The position numbers and the translations under genes are program-made. 64,000 nucleotides of DNA, from the NCBI GenBank assembly GCA_963787675.1, contig CAWBDV010000014.1, positions 124,001 through 188,000 of the forward strand, read 5' to 3'. This DNA comes from JAJPKK01 sp963787675. Lineage in GTDB: Bacteria; Pseudomonadota; Alphaproteobacteria; Rhizobiales; Xanthobacteraceae. Within the stretch, counting starts at the first letter, position 1, and each line of letters starts with the position of its first letter. Below, piece after piece: positions 42,067-50,867 of the stretch. The notes beneath the pieces are model-generated. The model did no database searches, was not told the origin of the DNA, and worked only from the letters and a program-made list of their open reading frames with translations.

Positions 42067-42649
42067 AGCTGTGCCAGGCTGATCCAAGGGAATCCATCAC
42101 GGCAGGCCCATTCGCCGGCGCGCCCCATGACGGCGAGTCCGATGCGGTCTGCGGCACGCCGCCTGTGCCGGCAATGACACGCCCGCCTCGCACCTTGCCG
42201 CTCGATTTGTGGCCGATCACCATCGCCCAGAACACCTTGTAGCGGGTGTTCTCGTTGCGGGCGACGGCAACGCCAATGCTGTCGGCGTCGCCCAGCAGCA
42301 GATTCTGATTGTGCCCCGGCGAGTGCTGCCACATCCGCAGGGTATCGGGCCAGGTTTTCGTGCCCGCCGCGATGTTCTCGCCGGCGGAGTCCGTGCCCGA
42401 CCCGGCGATCCGCGTATGAAAGGATCCCGCGACGTCGTGATCCATGATGCCCGTCGAAGCCATGGCCTTGGCCTGCCGTTCCGCAACGGCCGTCAAGTTG
42501 GTATCGACTTTGACGGGCTTTAGCCCGTGTTCGCGGCGGTACTGGGAGATGAGCGCAATGATGTCATCCTCGGCGCGCGCCGGCAGTGCCGCAACAACGG
42601 CAGCAAACGCCAGCGCGGCAATGACCGCTGATTTCCGTTCCCCCATCAT
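42035..42649 (-). CDS. Secreted CAP-domain (SCP/PR1-like) protein
   Basis: 204 residues with a signal peptide (residues about 8-26, ending 'LPARAED'). A single CAP domain: 'LISQYRREHGLKPVKVDTNLTAVAERQAKAMAS', 'GENIAAG' and 'MWQHSPGHNQNLL'. Bacterial CAP proteins are secreted; functions vary and most are unknown. It is convergent with and slightly overlaps the nitrile hydratase activator gene. No cysteine pattern typical of eukaryotic PR1 is seen. Confidence 0.9.
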   Translation of the reverse strand: MMGERKSAVIAALAFAAVVAALPARAEDDIIALISQYRREHGLKPVKVDTNLTAVAERQAKAMASTGIMDHDVAGSFHTRIAGSGTDSAGENIAAGTKTWPDTLRMWQHSPGHNQNLLLGDADSIGVAVARNENTRYKVFWAMVIGHKSSGKVRGGRVIAGTGGVPQTASDSPSWGAPANGPAVMDSLGSAWHSFTSSIRNLVN

Positions 42650-42724
42650 GACCCCCGCTCATTGCGCGGCATGTTCGCCGCGCAAACTCACATTCCCCTC
42701 AAGACCCCCCAAAGCGCCGGCGGC

Positions 42725-43786
42725 TTAGTCAGCCTTGGCACCGGAAAATTTGACAACCTTCGCCCATTTCTCGGTCTCGGCGGCGATCAGGCTGCCGAAT
42801 TCGGCGGGCGAACCCGGAAGCTCGGTCGTTCCCATATCGGCAAGCTTGGTCTTGATCTTCGATGCGGCAAGACCGGCATTGGTCGCCTGGTTGAGCTTGG
42901 CAATGATTTCGGGCGGCGTGCCCTTCGGGACGCCGAGGCCGTACCATTGGCTCGCCTCAAAGCCGGGCAGAAATTCGTCGACCGCTGGCACATCCGGCAG
43001 AACGCGCGAGCGCTCGGCCGTCGTCACAGCCAGGGGGCGCAGTTTCCCGGCTCGGATGTATTCGAGGGTCGCCAGCATCGGCGCAAAATAAAGCTGCACT
43101 TGGCCGCCGACGAGATCGGTCAATGCCGGCGCCGCCCCACGATACGGCACGTGCACGAGAGTGGCGCCGGTCATCATCTTGAAGAGTTCGCCCGACAGGT
43201 GGGACGCAGCGCCGACGCCGCCCGATGCCATCGTGACCTTGCCGGGATTGGCACGGGCGTAAGCGACGAATTCCTTGAAGGTCTGGGCCGGGACCGACGG
43301 ATGGACCGTCATAATGTTCGGCTCGCGGCCAAGACTGGCGACCGGCTCGATGTCCCGGATCACATTGAAGTTGAGGTGCTCGTAAAGCGTCGCATTGATG
43401 GCGTTCGCCGCGCTGACGAGGAGCAGCGTGTAGCCGTCGGGCAGCGCCTTCACCACCGCCTCGGTGCCGATGTTGGTGCCGGCGCCCGGCCGATCCTCGA
43501 CGAGGAACGTCTGGCCAAGTTCATCCGAAAGCCACTGCGAAATGAGACGTGCGATGATGTCGGCGGACCCTCCGGCCGCATAACCGACGATGACGCGCAC
43601 CGGCCGCGTCGGATAGTCGAAGGCCCGAGCGAATCGCGGCAAGCTCGGCACCGCCGCAGCCGCGACGGCGGCCTGCAGGAATCGGCGGCGACCAAGGACG
43701 CTTGCGGTCCCCCGAGTTAAGCCTCGAACGTGTTCCACCCGACCAAATACCCCGATTGAAACCCCACTTGCCGCGATGCTACCCAC
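42725..43786 (-). CDS. Tripartite tricarboxylate transporter substrate-binding protein (Bug/TctC family)
   Basis: 353 residues. A twin-arginine-like signal 'GRRRFLQAAVAAAAVPSLPRFARA' starts near residue 32; the first 30 residues may be over-called and a later start is possible. Mature protein: 'YPTRPVRVIVGYAAGGSADIIARLISQWL', 'RPGAGTNIGTEAVVKALPDGYTLLLVSAANAIN', 'PYRGAAPALTDLVGGQVQLYF'. It binds a carboxylate in the periplasm. No TctA/B membrane genes are adjacent. It lies 98 bases downstream of an FAD monooxygenase gene on the same strand. Confidence 0.88.
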   Translation of the reverse strand: MGSIAASGVSIGVFGRVEHVRGLTRGTASVLGRRRFLQAAVAAAAVPSLPRFARAFDYPTRPVRVIVGYAAGGSADIIARLISQWLSDELGQTFLVEDRPGAGTNIGTEAVVKALPDGYTLLLVSAANAINATLYEHLNFNVIRDIEPVASLGREPNIMTVHPSVPAQTFKEFVAYARANPGKVTMASGGVGAASHLSGELFKMMTGATLVHVPYRGAAPALTDLVGGQVQLYFAPMLATLEYIRAGKLRPLAVTTAERSRVLPDVPAVDEFLPGFEASQWYGLGVPKGTPPEIIAKLNQATNAGLAASKIKTKLADMGTTELPGSPAEFGSLIAAETEKWAKVVKFSGAKAD

Positions 43787-43884
43787 CGCGATCCTACGGC
43801 GAAAAATAGGTCAGATTAAGAAGAATATGGCCGGAATCCGCAAACCGGCGGACCGCTCCGGTGAGATAAACCGCGCACCGCGGC

Positions 43885-45126
43885 TCAGCTTGCGGGCGGC
43901 GCCGCTTCCGCGGTGCGGATATGCTCGGGGCGAACGCCGATGCCGATCACGCGCGCTGGAATGCCGCGCAAGGCCGGAAACCACTCGAGCAGCTTGAGGA
44001 TGGCTGGCGGACGGGGGCGCGCGGTCCCGGCCAGCACCGGCCTGATCACGTTGTTCTGGATGATGAGCTGAATCCGTTGCGTCACGCGGGTCGGCCAACT
44101 GCGCCGCGCTTGAACCGCGGCGAGATGTTCCGCCGTCAAGGTGCCGTTGCGCAGCGGTTCAGCGAGGATATTGGCGGCGGCGACCGCGTCTTGGACCGCG
44201 AGGTTGATGCCGACGCCGCCGACCGGCGACATGGCGTGCGCGGCGTCCCCGATGCACAACAGGCCGGGGCGGTACCACTGGGTCAAGCGGTCGACCGCGA
44301 CCGTGAGCAGCTTGACGTCATCCCAGCTCTTGAGCTCGTCGACGCGACTGCCGAGCCAAGGCGACATGTCGAGGACCATGCGGCGGAATTCGGCGATGTC
44401 CCGCTTGTGCAGTTCGCCGAGCGAACCCTTCGGGATGACGTAGGCGCACTGCCAATAGTCGCCGCGGTCGAGCATGATGAAGATGCGGCCGGCCTCGATA
44501 TGGCCGAACGCTTCGGTGACGTCGCCCTCCTTGCGCGAGAGCCGCATCCACAGCACGTCCATCGGCGCACCGATGTCGTTCACCTGGAACCCGGCTCGCT
44601 CGCGCACGGTCGAGTGTCGCCCGTCGGCGCCGACGACGAGATCAGCCTTGATCTCGACGGGCCCGTCCGGGCCTGTGGCCTTAAGGCCGATGACACGTCC
44701 GTCCGCCTCGATGAGATCGGTCGCGTCCGTCTGCATCAGCAGATGGAAGCTTCCATAGCGGGCGCCGTGCGCTGCGAGGAAGTTCAGAAAGTCCCATTGC
44801 GGCATGAAGGCGATGAACTTGCAGACCGTCGGCAGGCCGCTGAAATCCGCCAGCGTCACCGAGGTGTCGCCGATCTGCCCGGAGAGCTGACGCACCTTGT
44901 GATGCGGCTGGGCAAGAAATTCATCCAGCAATCCAAGCTCGTGCATCAGCTGCAGCGTGGAAGGATGGATGGTGTCGCCGCGGAAGTCGCGGAGAAAGTC
45001 CTTATGCTTCTCGAGGATGACAACGTCGACGCCGGCCCGCGCCAGCAGGAACCCCAGCATCATGCCGGCCGGACCACCGCCGACAATGCAGCAACGTGTC
45101 GAGAGTGTTTTGGTAGCCATGGCCAT
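43885..45126 (-). CDS. FAD-dependent monooxygenase (aromatic-ring hydroxylase type)
   Basis: 413 residues, cytosolic. FAD site 'CCIVGGGPAGMMLGFLLARAGVDVVILEKH' near residues 12-41, the NADPH/FAD 'DG' motif 'LVVGADGRHSTVRERAG', and the 'GD' motif 'LLCIGDAAHAMSPVGGVGINLAVQDA'. Sequence style fits class A flavoprotein hydroxylases (UbiH/PobA relatives). It may act on an aromatic acid imported by the neighbouring Bug protein; that is inference. It is divergent from the Gly/His-rich protein gene. Confidence 0.88.
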   Translation of the reverse strand: MAMATKTLSTRCCIVGGGPAGMMLGFLLARAGVDVVILEKHKDFLRDFRGDTIHPSTLQLMHELGLLDEFLAQPHHKVRQLSGQIGDTSVTLADFSGLPTVCKFIAFMPQWDFLNFLAAHGARYGSFHLLMQTDATDLIEADGRVIGLKATGPDGPVEIKADLVVGADGRHSTVRERAGFQVNDIGAPMDVLWMRLSRKEGDVTEAFGHIEAGRIFIMLDRGDYWQCAYVIPKGSLGELHKRDIAEFRRMVLDMSPWLGSRVDELKSWDDVKLLTVAVDRLTQWYRPGLLCIGDAAHAMSPVGGVGINLAVQDAVAAANILAEPLRNGTLTAEHLAAVQARRSWPTRVTQRIQLIIQNNVIRPVLAGTARPRPPAILKLLEWFPALRGIPARVIGIGVRPEHIRTAEAAPPAS

Positions 45127-45363
45127 TCACCGCGCCCGCTCGTTCCGGACGGCGGGTAAGTGGATTGTGCCGATTCCGCCCTGATTCGGAAACGTCGAAA
45201 CGCAATCGTGAGGAAAACGCGCGGTTTCAGGTCTTCGGCGCCCGGGGCGGGACCCGCTCGCCAAACCTTCACAAACGTTTGAACCTGTTTGTCGCCTCCT
45301 CCGACGAATGATCACGACCCGTTCAAAAGCCAGGACGGACCCAAAAACAGAGGAGAGATCAAA

Positions 45364-46173
45364 ATGTTGTCCCGCAAGACTTTCTTTGCTCTCGCCGCGG
45401 CCACCCTGGTGGCGGGCACTTTCGCTGCAACAGAGGCTTCCGCTCGCGGCTTCGGCGGCGGCGGACATTTCGGTGGCGGCGGCCATTTCGGTGGTGGCGG
45501 ACATTTCGGCGGCGGCCACTTCGGCGGCGGTCATTTTGGTGGTGCACGGCACTTCGGCGGCGGCCATTTCGGCGGCGGCGGCCGTCACTTCGCGAACTTC
45601 GGCGGCCGGCACCTTGGCGGCCACAACTTCGGCGGTCGCAACTTCGGTGGCCACAACTTCGCCCACAATAATTTCGCCCACCACAGCTTCGGCAACCACA
45701 GCCTCGGCAACCACAAATTCGCCCACAATAACTTCGCCCACAACCACATGGGCAACCACAATCACATGGGCAACCATAACCACATGGCCTTCAACCACCA
45801 CGGCCAGAAGTTCTGGTGGCACAAGCGGCCGCATTGGTGGATTGGCGGCTACTCGTTCGCCGATGCCGATCCGAGCGATGACTCCGACGATGATACGACG
45901 GACACCAACTACACCGCGCCGAGCTACGGCTATAATGCCCCGGCCAACTATTCGCAGCCGGCGAACTACACCCAGCCGCAGCAATATCAGCAGGCTCCGC
46001 AAAATCAGCAGCAGGCCCAGGCTCCCTGCACCTGCCTGACCAAGGAGTATCTGCCCGAGGGCGGCGTCCTGTTCAGCGACAACTGCACGAAGGAACAGGC
46101 GATGGCGACACCCGAGGAGCTCAAGGCCCAACAGAGCCAAGCTTCCAATCCTAGCAACGATCAAAGCAACTAA
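45364..46173 (+). CDS. Secreted Gly/His-rich repeat protein
   Basis: 269 residues from ATG 45364, behind GAGGAGAG. Signal peptide 'MLSRKTFFALAAATLVAGTF...ASA'. Residues about 29-80 are repeats of (G)GGHFGG; about 80-145 are Asn/His/Phe repeats of 'GNHNHM' and 'AHNNFA' type. Then a short 'WWHKRPHWWIGGYSF', an Asp-rich patch, a Gln/Asn/Pro-rich region and a C-terminal piece with 'CTCLTKEYLPEGGVLFSDNCTKEQA'. More than 30 histidines suggest metal binding (Ni, Cu, Zn or Co). No family function is known. It ends at a strong terminator. Confidence 0.85.
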   Translation: MLSRKTFFALAAATLVAGTFAATEASARGFGGGGHFGGGGHFGGGGHFGGGHFGGGHFGGARHFGGGHFGGGGRHFANFGGRHLGGHNFGGRNFGGHNFAHNNFAHHSFGNHSLGNHKFAHNNFAHNHMGNHNHMGNHNHMAFNHHGQKFWWHKRPHWWIGGYSFADADPSDDSDDDTTDTNYTAPSYGYNAPANYSQPANYTQPQQYQQAPQNQQQAQAPCTCLTKEYLPEGGVLFSDNCTKEQAMATPEELKAQQSQASNPSNDQSN

Positions 46174-46190
46174 CTGATACGCATCAACCT

Positions 46191-46218
46191 AAAACCCCGG
46201 CTTCGGCCGGGGTTTTTT
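46191..46218 (+). terminator. Rho-independent terminator of the Gly/His-rich protein gene
   Basis: AAAACCCCGGC (46191-46201) pairs with GCCGGGGTTTT (46206-46216) over a TTCG loop, followed by more T. Symmetric, so it can also serve the converging GGT-like gene, whose stop is at 46224. Confidence 0.9.
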
Positions 46219-46223
46219 ATTGC

Positions 46224-47819
46224 CTATACACCGTCCGCGCCGCCGTCGGCGCGCGGATCGTGGGCGCCCTCCAGCATGCCGGACGGGTTCAAAATCACGG
46301 CGCCGGCATGGCCCATGATGTCGGAATGTCGCTCGGGGATCACATCGACGTCGTGTCCCGCCGAGATCAGGCGATCGATTACGTTGCCGTCGAACCCCTC
46401 CTCCATGCGCAGGTTGGTCACGGCCGAGCCCCAGGTCCGGCCGAGCAACCAGCGCGGCCGATCGATCGCTTCATCAAGCGGCTGGCGATAGAGCACGTGG
46501 CGGCTGAAGAGCGCCGCCTGGGTCTGCGGCTGGCCGTCGCCGCCCATGGTGCCATAGGCCATGACGCGCCCGTCGCGCAGCACGGCCAGGGCAGGATTGA
46601 GAGTGTGGAAGGGCCGGCGGCCCGGGGCCAGCGCATTGAGGTCGCCGCGATCGAGCGAGAAACTCGCGCCGCGGTTCTGCATCAGAATGCCGGTTGCCGG
46701 GAGCACGCAGCCGGAACCGAACTCCCAATAGATCGACTGGATGTAGGAGACTGCGATGCCGGCAGCGTCGGCGGCGCCCATCCAGACCGTGTCGCCCTCG
46801 CCTTTCGTCGGAGGCCATTTCGCCGCCTTGCGGCGGTCGATCTTCATGACCTCGCCGTCGAGAAATGCGGCGTCGAGAAGCGGCTCGAGGGGGCGCGGCA
46901 AACGGTCGGGATCGGTGATTACGCGATCACGGATGCGAAAAGCACGCTTTGTCGCCTCGACGAGGCCGTGGACGTGGTCAAAGCCCTCGGCCTCGTGGAC
47001 GCGGAGCCGCGCGAACAGCGCGAGCACCATCAGCGAAGCAAGCCCCTGGGTCGGCGCCGGCGTGTTGTAGAGCGTGCCGGCATCGATCGCGACGCTCAGC
47101 GGATCCGCGACCGTCGCGGCAGCGCGCACAAGGTCGGCGCGAGTGACAGGGCTCCCGATCCGTTCGAGATCGGCGGCAATCTCGCGGCCGATATCGCCGC
47201 GATAGAAGTCGTCGAACCCCGCATGGGCAAGCTGCTCGAACGTGCCGGCAAGCGTGGTCTGGCGCAGAAGCGCGCCCGTGTCAGGCGGCTTGCCGTCGAC
47301 AAGAAAGGTCGCCGCGAACCCCGGCACGTCCTTGAGTTCTGCGAGCTTTTCACGCGTGAGCCGCGCCTGGCTCCGCGTGACCCGATAGCCGTCGCGCGCG
47401 TGTCGGATCGCAGCCTCGAGGAGTGACGCGAACGGCAGGCGACCGCCTTCGGCCCGCGCAGCCTCGTGCGCCAAAATCCAGGCCGCGACGGCGCCGGGCG
47501 CGTTGAGCGCCGCGAGCGGGCCGCGTTCTGGAATCTGGTCGCGGCCGTGCTCGCGGTAGAAGTCGATGCTGGCCTTGGCGCCGGCCCGGCCGGCACCCAT
47601 CAGCGCCCGAATGCGGCCGGAGCTCTGGCGGACGAGCCAGAAGCCATCGCCGCCGATATGATTCATGTGCGGATAGACTGCGGCGATCGTCGCGGCCATG
47701 GCGAGCATGGCCTCGATCGCGTTTCCGCCCTCGGCGAGAATCGCGCGGCCGGCTTCGACCGCGGCGGCATGGGGCGCCGCGACGACGCCGCCACGGTGGC
47801 CCGCACTGTGCAAATCCAT
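46224..47819 (-). CDS. Gamma-glutamyltransferase-family hydrolase (oxamate-amidohydrolase/HpxW-like)
   Basis: 531 residues from ATG 47819, five bases after the oligopeptidase stop; a frame open to 48245 is only overlap. Ntn-hydrolase of the GGT family: 'GRAILAEGGNAIEAMLAMAATIAAVYPHMNHIGGDGFWLV' near the start, the autocleavage site with Thr344 in 'EGDTVWMGAADAAGIAVSY', then 'SIYWEFGSGCVLP' and 'LNPALAVLRDGRVMAYGTMGGDGQPQ'. True GGTs have Thr-Thr-His at the cleavage point; DTVW with IYxEFGSG resembles HpxW oxamate amidohydrolase. It has no signal peptide, so it may be cytosolic. It is translationally close to the M3 peptidase gene upstream. Confidence 0.87.
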   Translation of the reverse strand: MDLHSAGHRGGVVAAPHAAAVEAGRAILAEGGNAIEAMLAMAATIAAVYPHMNHIGGDGFWLVRQSSGRIRALMGAGRAGAKASIDFYREHGRDQIPERGPLAALNAPGAVAAWILAHEAARAEGGRLPFASLLEAAIRHARDGYRVTRSQARLTREKLAELKDVPGFAATFLVDGKPPDTGALLRQTTLAGTFEQLAHAGFDDFYRGDIGREIAADLERIGSPVTRADLVRAAATVADPLSVAIDAGTLYNTPAPTQGLASLMVLALFARLRVHEAEGFDHVHGLVEATKRAFRIRDRVITDPDRLPRPLEPLLDAAFLDGEVMKIDRRKAAKWPPTKGEGDTVWMGAADAAGIAVSYIQSIYWEFGSGCVLPATGILMQNRGASFSLDRGDLNALAPGRRPFHTLNPALAVLRDGRVMAYGTMGGDGQPQTQAALFSRHVLYRQPLDEAIDRPRWLLGRTWGSAVTNLRMEEGFDGNVIDRLISAGHDVDVIPERHSDIMGHAGAVILNPSGMLEGAHDPRADGGADGV

Positions 47820-47823
47820 CCGG

Positions 47824-49914
47824 TCAGCCCATTGTGGTCTCGACAAGCCCGCGTTTGCGCAGGAGCGCGTCTGTGGTCGGGAGGCGGCCGCGGAATGCGG
47901 TGTAGGCCGCGCCGGGTTCGCGGGAGTTGCCGGCCGCCAGGATATGGTCGCGCAGCCGTGCGGCGGTTGCCGGATCGAACACGTCGCCGATTTCTCGGAA
48001 GGCTTCGAAGGCGTCGGCGTCGAGAACCTCCGACCACATGTAACTGTAATAGCCGGCCGCGTAGCCGCCGCCGGCGAAGACATGGAGGAAATGGGGCGAG
48101 CGATGGCGCATCCCGATTTCCTCCGGCATGCCGATTTTCTTGAGCGTCTCGGCCTCGAATACGGATGGATCGAGATTATCCGCCGACGGCAGCAGATGAT
48201 ATTCGAGGTCGACCAGTGCGGAGGCGACGTATTCGACGGTGGCAAAACCCTGGCCGAACGTCCGCGCCGCGATCAGCCGGCGCAGCAGATGTTCCGGCAT
48301 CGCTTCGCCGGTCCGATAATGTCGGGCAAAGCCACGCAGCACCTCGGGCTGCTCGAGCCAGTGCTCGTAGAGTTGGGACGGCAGTTCGACGAAATCGGTA
48401 GCGACGCTGGTGCCTGAAATGAACGGGTAGGTTACGTCCGACAACAGTCCGTGGAGCCCGTGGCCGAATTCATGGAAGAGGGTCCTGGCGTCATCGAAGG
48501 AGAGAAGCGTCGGCTCGCCTTCGGCGCCTTTGGCGAAGTTCATGACGTTGACAACGAGCGGCCGGATATCCTCGTCGAACTTCTCCTGGTCGCGCAACGT
48601 GGTCATCCAGGCGCCGCTCCGCTTTGACGATCGGGCAAAATAATCGCCGAAGAACAGGCCCTGGAAACGGCCGCCGGGGCCGGAGACCTCCCAGACCCGG
48701 ACGTCCGGGTGCCAGACGGGAACGTCGTGAACCTCCCGAAACGACAGGCCGAACAGACGGCGAGCCGTGTCGAATGCTGCCGCGATCATGTTGTCGAGTT
48801 CGAGGTACGGGGCAATCTCGGCGGCATCGATGTCGCAGCGCGCCTTGCGCAGCTTCTCGGCGTAATAGCGCCAGTCCCAGGGTGCGAGGGTGAAGTTGCC
48901 GCCCTCCTCGCGGACGAGGTCCTGCAGCGCATCGCGATCGGCGAGCGCGCGCTTGCGCGCCGGCTCCCAGACGCGGTCGAGAAGGCCCGCGACTGCCTCC
49001 GGGCTCTTTGCCATGGCATCGTCGAGCCGATGATGGGCAAAGCTCGATGAACCGAGCAGCTTCGCCCGCTCGGCCCGCAGCGCCACGGTTTCGGCGATAA
49101 TGGCCTTGTTGTCGGTCGCGCCTCCGCCGTCGCCGCGGGCGATCCAGGCCGTGTAGGCCTTTTCGCGAAGATCGCGACGCGCGGAGGCTTGCAGGAACGG
49201 CTCGACGCTCGAGCGGGCGAGCGTAATCGCGTGCTTGCCGGCGAGGCCGCGCTCTTCGGCGGCCGCCCTTGCGGCCACGCGGGCGGGCTCGCTCAAGCCG
49301 GCAAGATCATCCTCGCTTTCGAGGACGAGCGCATAGGATTGCTCGTCAGCGAGGACGTTCTGGCTGAAGGTCGTGCCCAGAAGCGCCAGCCGCTCGCTGA
49401 TCTCGGCCATGCGGCGCTTGGCCTCGGCGGGAAGCCCGGCGCCGGCGCGGCGGAACCTCGCCTCATAGCGTTCGAGAACGCGGGCCTGCTCGGGGTCAAG
49501 GCCGAGCGCGCCGCGGCGATCCCACAGCGTCTTGATCCGCGCATAAAGGTCCGCGTTGAGTTCGATGCGGCTGCGATGGGCGGCAAGGCGCGGCGACATT
49601 TCGCGCTCGATCGCCCGAATCGCGTCGTTGGTGTGAGCCGAGGCGAGGGCGTGGAAGATGTCCGACACCCGGTTGAGGCTGCGCCCGCTTCGCTCCAGCG
49701 CAGCGATCGTGTTTTCGAAACTCGGAAGCGCGGCCGCCGTGGCGATGGCCTCGACCTCGGCAAGGTTGTCCGCCATGGCGCGATCGAATGCCGGGCGGAA
49801 ATGCTCGGGCCTGATCGCTTCAAATGGCGGGGTGTCGTAGGGGGGCACCCACGGCTGGAGGAGCGGATTCGACAGCGAATCAGTGCCGCCTAGCGCGGCG
49901 AATGGGGTATTCAT
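47824..49914 (-). CDS. M3-family oligopeptidase (Dcp / oligopeptidase A type)
   Basis: 696 residues, full length. Zinc metallopeptidase with the active site 'TLFHEFGHGLHGLLSD' (HExxH near residue 480) and the downstream Glu in 'FVELPSQLYEHW'. N-terminal 'FEAIRPEHFRPAFDRAM' and the substrate-groove 'HRSPHFLHVFAGGGYAAGYYSYMWSEV' are typical of peptidyl-dipeptidase Dcp. Cytosolic, no signal peptide. It degrades short peptides. It is first in a two-gene operon with the GGT-like hydrolase, an arrangement that would finish breakdown of small peptides or amides. Confidence 0.93.
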   Translation of the reverse strand: MNTPFAALGGTDSLSNPLLQPWVPPYDTPPFEAIRPEHFRPAFDRAMADNLAEVEAIATAAALPSFENTIAALERSGRSLNRVSDIFHALASAHTNDAIRAIEREMSPRLAAHRSRIELNADLYARIKTLWDRRGALGLDPEQARVLERYEARFRRAGAGLPAEAKRRMAEISERLALLGTTFSQNVLADEQSYALVLESEDDLAGLSEPARVAARAAAEERGLAGKHAITLARSSVEPFLQASARRDLREKAYTAWIARGDGGGATDNKAIIAETVALRAERAKLLGSSSFAHHRLDDAMAKSPEAVAGLLDRVWEPARKRALADRDALQDLVREEGGNFTLAPWDWRYYAEKLRKARCDIDAAEIAPYLELDNMIAAAFDTARRLFGLSFREVHDVPVWHPDVRVWEVSGPGGRFQGLFFGDYFARSSKRSGAWMTTLRDQEKFDEDIRPLVVNVMNFAKGAEGEPTLLSFDDARTLFHEFGHGLHGLLSDVTYPFISGTSVATDFVELPSQLYEHWLEQPEVLRGFARHYRTGEAMPEHLLRRLIAARTFGQGFATVEYVASALVDLEYHLLPSADNLDPSVFEAETLKKIGMPEEIGMRHRSPHFLHVFAGGGYAAGYYSYMWSEVLDADAFEAFREIGDVFDPATAARLRDHILAAGNSREPGAAYTAFRGRLPTTDALLRKRGLVETTMG

Positions 49915-50048
49915 CAGCTAATCCGTCCTGGCCAATAGCGTTCTGATGGAAGACCTCTGGTCACTAATTACCTGATCTCAGATACTGGCCCGGCTTGATC
50001 CTGCAACCTATTTCGTAGACATTCCCCGCGAAAACTAGGACCCACTTC

Positions 50049-50306
50049 ATGTCGCAGACTTCTTCATCCGCACCGCGCCGCATCGTCTGGGAGAGCGTGA
50101 TCACGGTGCTGAGCGCGGCCGTTCTGATCAGTGCCGAGGTGTTTGGCGCCGCGTTCGCGGGTGGCTGGGCGCTCGCGAGCCTGATCGGACTCGGCGACTA
50201 CGGCATCTACACGCTGCAAGTAGTCTTCTTTCTTCTCGGCGTCGCCGTGATGATCGGCTTCGTGCGCAACGCGATGCGAGTCGAGCCGTTCACCGCGCGT
50301 CGATAA
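50049..50306 (+). CDS. Small membrane protein of unknown function
   Basis: 85 residues with two hydrophobic helices (about 15-45 and 53-75) around a short turn 'GLGDYG' and a basic C-terminus. Start ATG 50049 follows AGGACCC. A weak hairpin CCGCTT-CGTT-AAGCGG follows the stop. Similar two-helix proteins are common in Bradyrhizobium relatives with no known role. It lies between the divergent oligopeptidase gene and the leader of the decarboxylase gene. Confidence 0.7.
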   Translation: MSQTSSSAPRRIVWESVITVLSAAVLISAEVFGAAFAGGWALASLIGLGDYGIYTLQVVFFLLGVAVMIGFVRNAMRVEPFTARR

Positions 50307-50540
50307 CCGCTTCGTTAAGCGGCGCTTAAACAACGCGGGAACGTTTTTCGATTTTTTTTGTTCTGAAGCTACGGAGCGCGGCAAAAAAACTTGCGTGCTC
50401 CGCGGAAATAACATATCTGACCAATGCCCAATTTCGCACGTGCCTGTGGCCGTGTGTCGATCGGTGGGCATCCGGACAAGAGGCCGGACAGCCGCCCGGA
50501 GTGAGATCCAGATGTGCGCGAGGTAGTCGCAATCATCCGG

Positions 50541-50850
50541 GTTGTTTGAGCTCCGAACACTTGATCGGCAGCCGGAGGCGAAACCGGCGCACCTCGTTCT
50601 CCACGAGGGACGCGGCTTAAAGCAACGACGGAGCGGGCTTTTTTGGTCTCTGCCGGTTCTCCACCAACCGGCTCGGGCTACCGAAGAGGCTTGTTCATCA
50701 TTGCCGCGCGTGCGGATCGGGGACCTCCCCAGATCCAATCCAAGGCAGCATTTGCGGATCGAGAGATCTCTCGTCGGCGCGTCCCCATCGCGCGTCGGTG
50801 AGTCCTCGAAAATCCGCATCTCATGCGGAGCGGCTTGCCGCTCCTCTGGC
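50541..50850 (+). promoter_or_regulatory. Structured 5' leader of the ornithine-type decarboxylase gene (possible speF RNA)
   Basis: The 561-base gap before the decarboxylase holds several clean hairpins: GCCGG/CCGGC (50571-50575 with 50584-50588), CCTCGT/ACGAGG (50592-50597 with 50603-50608), GCCGGTT/AACCGGC (50652-50658 with 50666-50672), GGATCGGGG/CCCC-A-GATCC (50714-50736), and GAGCGG/CCGCTC just before the ribosome site. No reading frame is supported. A conserved leader (the speF motif) is known upstream of alphaproteobacterial ornithine decarboxylase genes; I cannot confirm the match without a covariance search. Confidence 0.5.
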
Positions 50851-50867
50851 CTATTGGGGAGAGCGCT

